From Artocarpus heterophyllus (Eukaryota > Streptophyta > Magnoliopsida > Rosales > Moraceae), in contig CM046352.1 in assembly GCA_025403435.1 (NCBI GenBank), positions 1,524,893-1,588,892 on the forward strand: a stretch of 64,000 nucleotides of DNA. Direction: 5' to 3'. This document shows positions 60,271 to 64,000 of this stretch, one piece after another; position 1 is the first letter of the stretch; each line of letters opens with the position of its first letter. Below the pieces are notes generated by a model that saw only the letters and a program-made list of their open reading frames with translations, ran no database searches and was not told the DNA's origin. The position numbers and the translations under genes were made by a program.

Positions 60271-61590
60271 CTAGGTTCGGTTAACCTAGGGAGTGTAGCA
60301 CCACTTTAAAAAAAATATATTTTTGAGATGGTTTTGAAGCTGAATTTTCATTGTCATCATCAAAATGAACCTTCACATTGATTTATACAGTTTAGAAGGA
60401 TGTAACATGGAAAGGCCATAGAATGAAAATACTAATGGTTATATGAGTACAATAATTTTATAGAAGGAAAGTATTAATAGTTATGAGGGAATGATAATTA
60501 TATGGAATGAGTTTATAAGTAGATTGCTTATGAGAGATTCGTATAATATTAGGATCTATAAGCATATCTAATTCGTATAAACGATGAGAAATTCGTATAG
60601 ATAAGAGGATTTAAAAGCCTTTTGTCTCGTGAAAAACAATAAGAAATATAAGGCTTGATTTATTGATTTTAAAGTTTGACATAGATATGCCAAATTTTTC
60701 ATAATTGATTCAAACCTAAGTAATGATTATGTGTGGATTCGATGGAGCACATAAGTGTCAATGTCTTTTCTTAAAAGTTCTATATATTTGAGGAATATGA
60801 TATAAGTTGGGAATCATGGTGTTGAATTTTGAGAGAGATAAATGTTAGACTTTTGGTCTGTTGAGGCTGTGTAAAGTCTAGAATGCATGAATCTCAAAAT
60901 TGGAATATTTTGTTACGTATATTGTATTTAAGTGTATCAGTGAATCTTTATATATAGATGCAATAGAAAAATGATCAATAGGAGTTTCCTTAAGTAAATC
61001 ATAATACTTAAGGCACTTATAATAATTTTGGATAATTACGATAAAATGTTTAAGTTTTAGATGTTTAGATGTGAATCTTTTGGTTACCTAAGGTTTTGTT
61101 ATATGAGGAAATTATATATTGTATAAGTAGAATTGTGGGGATTGTAGATGTTCTTAAGTAGTAACATCTAGTGTCTTTGCTCATTGATATGGTCTATGTT
61201 GGAAGACGTAAATCGTATTGATTTCAAGGTTAGTCGCATTCTAAACCCTTGGTAGTAATGATGATGAATCCATTGATAGATGTTAAGTATTATGAATAAC
61301 ATATGGGTGTATGCATTGTTCAATAAGGTTTTGATTAAAACAAAATTATTTGAGTTGCTGGATCATTCAGGAAGATCCTTGTTGTCGTTAAATTAGATTT
61401 GTTGTTTATAGTTAACTTTATCTATAGTGGACTTTGAATTGGGTTTAAGATTTATACAAATTGGTTTTCAATTTTATGTTTGTTATTTAACTCGTTCTAA
61501 ATGTGTTAAGGCCCGAAACAACCTGACCATTTTCAACTCAGAACATTTGGGCCTAGTTCAAATCTTAAATCAGTTTGATTCACACTGTCT
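60271..61590 (+). other. AT-rich region after the D primer site, no gag-pol
   Basis: It holds no frame longer than about 80 codons and none of the gag, zinc-knuckle, protease or RT motifs seen in element C. Either D is a non-autonomous element whose interior starts here, or D was truncated and other DNA begins in this stretch. Confidence 0.45.
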
Positions 61591-61594
61591 CTCC

Positions 61595-61615
61595 CACGTG
61601 GTTTCTATACGTGTC
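61595..61615 (+). promoter_or_regulatory. G-box and ABRE-like motifs upstream of the Cys-rich ORF
   Basis: CACGTG at 61595-61600 and ACGTGTC at 61609-61615 lie about 230 bp before the ATG at 61842. A CT-rich leader-like stretch follows (61680-61830), with a hairpin-capable CTTCTTTT...AAAAGAAG near 61750. A promoter here is plausible but unproven. Confidence 0.3.
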
Positions 61616-61841
61616 ATATACAGTGGTTTAATCATTGTTTACATATACGTTTACTGTGCATAGGAGCTTATTTCTCCGAGTTCACTTTTTCTCTCTTAAT
61701 TTGTTATTTTCTCTCTAAATCGCAAATCCTCTTCTTTTTCATTAAAAATTCTTCTTTTTCTCTAAAAGAAGAAGGAATTCTAGGATTCTGCAATTTACTA
61801 TCTTAATTTTTCCTTTCTATTTACTCTTCTTTCATCTCATC

Positions 61842-62363
61842 ATGGACCCAAAGTACCAACACCTGAGAAAGTATTTCCCATCACTCTCCCAAAAGATTCT
61901 CAGAAAGAAATACAAGGCTAGAATTACTCGGTTGTGGATTCTTATGCATTTTGGCATCCCTTGTGATGTGAGAATGTTGATAGAGGGGAAAATCCGTCCG
62001 AGTGACTTCAGTCAAGATGTCGGTTTACCAGGAACAGGTACCAGTCGTAGTGCAATGAAAAGAAGAGCCCGTGCCATCGTGGTCGCTTGTAACAAATGTG
62101 GAAGACAAAATTGTAACGGTAAATGTACTTCACCTGGTTATATGTCAACGAATAGAGAGGATAAAATAAGGTTTTGTAGGGAAGGACTTTCAAAGGAGAA
62201 CTTGGATAGCATCCATCCTCCTCTCCACGGTCACCCTAGTGGATATGTTCAAGGAGCTATTTTTAAACTCTGGCCTAAATTTTATACAGAAAGACAACGC
62301 CTCAGGAATATGGTATTTCTAGATCCTGTTTGTCAAGCCATAAGAAAACTGGATGGGGAATAA
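61842..62363 (+). CDS. Basic four-cysteine protein resembling carlavirus-type nucleic-acid-binding proteins
   Basis: Intronless ORF of 173 residues from an ATG. Residues 30-45 are hydrophobic (LWILMHFGIP). After VGLPGTGTSRS comes a basic run, KRRARA (73-78), then a C-x2-C-x4-C-x3-C cluster (Cys83, 86, 91, 95) ending CTSPGY. A hydrophobic stretch, an Arg/Lys-rich run and a four-Cys zinc-binding-like motif in that order resemble the 3'-terminal cysteine-rich proteins of carlaviruses and relatives, which bind nucleic acid and can act as silencing suppressors. The C-terminal half (about 105-173) is extra and unrecognised. The match is by motif order only. It may be an endogenous viral element or a plant gene I do not know. 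The frame is unbroken, so it is young or kept by selection. Confidence 0.55.
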   Translation: MDPKYQHLRKYFPSLSQKILRKKYKARITRLWILMHFGIPCDVRMLIEGKIRPSDFSQDVGLPGTGTSRSAMKRRARAIVVACNKCGRQNCNGKCTSPGYMSTNREDKIRFCREGLSKENLDSIHPPLHGHPSGYVQGAIFKLWPKFYTERQRLRNMVFLDPVCQAIRKLDGE

Positions 62364-63004
62364 GTCATCGCTCTATAAAGGTTATTTAGTCTTTACTTAT
62401 GAAGCAGTTTTAGCTGATGTTCAACAGTTTGTGTTTTTCTTTTACTCAGAATATTTGCTTTTGTGTTTGAAATAATTGTGATTATTAGATTGATACAGTA
62501 AGTGTTAATATCTTATTTAATTTATGATTTTCTTAAATATATATATAATAAAATATATTATCTTATCAGACACGTTACATACGGTACAGTAATATGTTTG
62601 AATTTTGAAAAGCTTATCTAGATATTTCAAGATTTGTGTCTCAAATTTCAAAAGTTCTACAGTATTTGTCGTTTATATTAAATTTCTAGACTTGGTGTAT
62701 ATTTGTCAAAAAGTCTACAGTTGTGTCATGAGGGTCTTCTGTCAAATTGTTCTCAATTGTCAAAAGTTATACAATTAGAGTCTAATCTTTTTCAAAAAGT
62801 GAATCAGATTTTCTGTAAACTATCAATCACCTTATCTTACTTTCTTATCCGCACAAGATTTTGTTTAAATCTTTGGATTACCTTTTCATTACCTACTCGT
62901 CTATCTCTTTAGCCCTTTTTGTATATTTCTCATCTTTAAAAACTTATGTAGAACCCGAAGTCTAAGTGGAGCAGACATTAAGCAACCACTTCTATAAACC
63001 AAAT
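62364..63004 (+). other. Spacer between the Cys-rich and LOG-like ORFs
   Basis: AT-rich, with no gene. The phrase TGTCAAAA(A)GT-TACA recurs three times (about 62645, 62705, 62757). A short dyad, AAGTGG...CCACTT, lies at about 62964-62992 just before the LOG-like ATG. Confidence 0.45.
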
Positions 63005-63655
63005 ATGTCTACCTCCCAGTCCACGAAGAAAATAAAGAATGTCTGTGTCTTTTGTGGTTCCAGCCTTGGAAAAGATAAAGCTTATTTAGAAGCTGCAAAT
63101 CACTTAGGGCAAGTCCTAGCACGCAAGAAGATTAACATAATCTATGGGGGTGGTAGTATAAAAATGATGGTAAATATGGCACTAGCAGCTAGGTCTAGCG
63201 ACGCTACTGATGTAAGAATTTGGCCTCATATTCCAGTTGAAGGAAACCTTTGTAAGGAAGCCATAGGTAAGGAAGAAGGAGTCAGGAGTATCCCTAAAAA
63301 TTTTAAAGACATAATCTATAATTCTGATGCTTTTATAGCATTACCTGGTGGTCTAGGTACTCTTGAGGAAATATTTCTAGTTGCTTGTGGGCAATTGTTG
63401 GGCTTTTATTCCAAACCTTTGGGACTGCTGAACGTAAAGGGTTTTTATGACGGTCTTTTGAAATTTCTAGATTACGCTGTGGAAGAAAACATCACTACAG
63501 AATCGGAGAGACAAATCTTTGTCACTGCTTCAACAGCTGAGGAATTGATAGATAAAATGCAAATCATACATCCAGAATCCGACACTACAACATCCAAGCT
63601 TGAATGGGAAAGGGAAAGCCGGGAGCGGCCAATTGATTTGAATCTCCATCTGTAA
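63005..63655 (+). CDS. LOG-like (lysine decarboxylase-family) protein, intronless and divergent
   Basis: 216 residues from the ATG at 63005. An in-frame GTG at 62966 was not used as start. LOG enzymes release free cytokinin bases from cytokinin riboside monophosphates. Visible family features: VCVFCGSSLGKD (13-24), YGGGSI (47-52), SDAFIALPGGLGTLEEIF (107-124, with the PGGxGTxxE nucleotide-binding loop) and KPLGLLNVKGFYDGLL. Length equals that of plant LOGs. The segment before SDAFIALPGG, which normally holds the conserved catalytic Arg-Lys (MHQRKAEM type), reads PKNFKDII instead, and GGGSIGLMG reads GGGSIKMMV. Plant LOG genes normally have several introns; this one has none. It could be a diverged retrocopy, a gene carried by a mobile or viral element, or a non-catalytic paralogue. 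The tail is Glu/Arg-rich. Confidence 0.8.
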   Translation: MSTSQSTKKIKNVCVFCGSSLGKDKAYLEAANHLGQVLARKKINIIYGGGSIKMMVNMALAARSSDATDVRIWPHIPVEGNLCKEAIGKEEGVRSIPKNFKDIIYNSDAFIALPGGLGTLEEIFLVACGQLLGFYSKPLGLLNVKGFYDGLLKFLDYAVEENITTESERQIFVTASTAEELIDKMQIIHPESDTTTSKLEWERESRERPIDLNLHL

Positions 63656-64000
63656 TCTTTTTGTTTTATCTTTGGCATGTAGGCATGTGTGTCCGTATTT
63701 CGTGTGTTACGAATAACCGTTTACCTTGTATTCTGTGTTTCTTGTGGTACGTTGTTGTTCAATCTTTTAGATTCATTGAGCCTAATGCCGGGATGGCTGG
63801 ATACGGAGTACTTGATGCTCTCGAAACGCATCCTTCTTAAGGTCCGATCTTTTGTTTATCGATGTTTTTGTATTCTATAAGCATGCATGATATGGATAGC
63901 TGGTATACGGAGTGCCTTGTACTCTCGAAACGTATCCGTATTATGTTTGTAATGTGTAATATTCTGTTAATATTATGTGGAAGTACCAGAGTCAGTTATG
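63656..64000. other. Region downstream of the LOG-like ORF to the window end
   Basis: No further ORF is supported. Near 63695-63715 a short dyad, TATTTCGT-GTGT-TACGAATA, is present, followed by two dyad repeats listed separately. Confidence 0.4.
63791..63938. repeat. Two copies of a 43-45 bp dyad-containing repeat
   Basis: Copies at 63791-63833 and 63894-63938 share ATACGGAGT, CTCTCGAAACG and ATCC. Each can fold: GGATACG...CGCATCC in the first, ATACG...CGTAT in the second, with GGAG...CTC inside. They lie 135 and 238 bp after the LOG-like stop. Confidence 0.65.

Noticed and set aside
62966..63655. Longer start for the LOG-like protein at 62966
   Set aside because: That codon is GTG. The first in-frame ATG is at 63005 and gives the usual LOG length.
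63005..63655. LOG-like ORF as bacterial contamination in the assembly
   Set aside because: It is embedded in AT-rich plant sequence next to a plant gypsy LTR, its own base composition matches its flanks, and no bacterial neighbours or ribosome-binding site are seen.
1..64000. tRNA, rRNA or other structured RNA genes
   Set aside because: No cloverleaf, rRNA core or snoRNA signature was recognised; the tRNA-Met-like words are retroelement primer sites.

Overview
The window is nuclear DNA of a flowering plant, most likely a eudicot. It is AT-rich, its genes are split by GT-AG introns, and it holds Ty1/copia, Ty3/gypsy, LINE and MITE repeats. The three recognisable host genes are typical plant genes: a chloroplast TerC protein, a TBC RabGAP and an RLCK-VII kinase. 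There is no bacterial-type gene organisation. One 100-N assembly gap lies at 8079-8178.

Layout. 1-1780: intergenic, with a hAT-like MITE (178-496). 1781-5964 (+): 14-exon thylakoid TerC-family gene. 5965-8409: AT-rich spacer with one exon-like remnant and a diverged direct repeat. 8410-22954 (+): 18-exon TBC-domain RabGAP gene. Its 8-kb intron 15 holds a dead LINE, itself split by copia and gypsy fragments. 23864-26446 (-): five-exon PBL7-like receptor-like cytoplasmic kinase. About 26.6-29.1 kb: empty AT-rich spacer.

29105-57476 is a nest of three LTR retrotransposons, resolved here by LTR ends and target-site duplications. The outer element B (copia, +, TSD GAATA) was entered in its leader by a related copia element A (-, 32345-42042, TSD ATTTT), which has an uninterrupted 1317-residue polyprotein and almost identical LTRs. 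B was also entered in its RNase H region by a gypsy chromovirus-like element C (+, 45995-55049, TSD TGCCG), which has one nonsense codon and one frameshift. A, B and C all carry clusters of the same short palindrome, TTCGGC-AG-GCCGAA.

57853-60270 is a 2.4-kb gypsy-type LTR plus primer binding site (element D). No gag-pol follows it. Instead there are two intronless, intact ORFs. The first (61842-62363) encodes a basic four-cysteine protein that resembles the cysteine-rich nucleic-acid-binding proteins of carlavirus-type plant viruses. The second (63005-63655) encodes a LONELY GUY (LOG)-like protein that keeps the PGGxGTxxE loop but lacks the usual catalytic Arg/Lys segment. Two copies of a dyad-containing repeat follow the LOG-like ORF. 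This 57.8-64.0 kb block, cut by the window edge, is the best candidate for an undescribed system: a retroelement-associated or virus-derived pair of genes.

All identifications are by reading motifs and family resemblance. No database search was run. Exon borders are inferred from splice consensus, reading phase and recognisable protein continuity.
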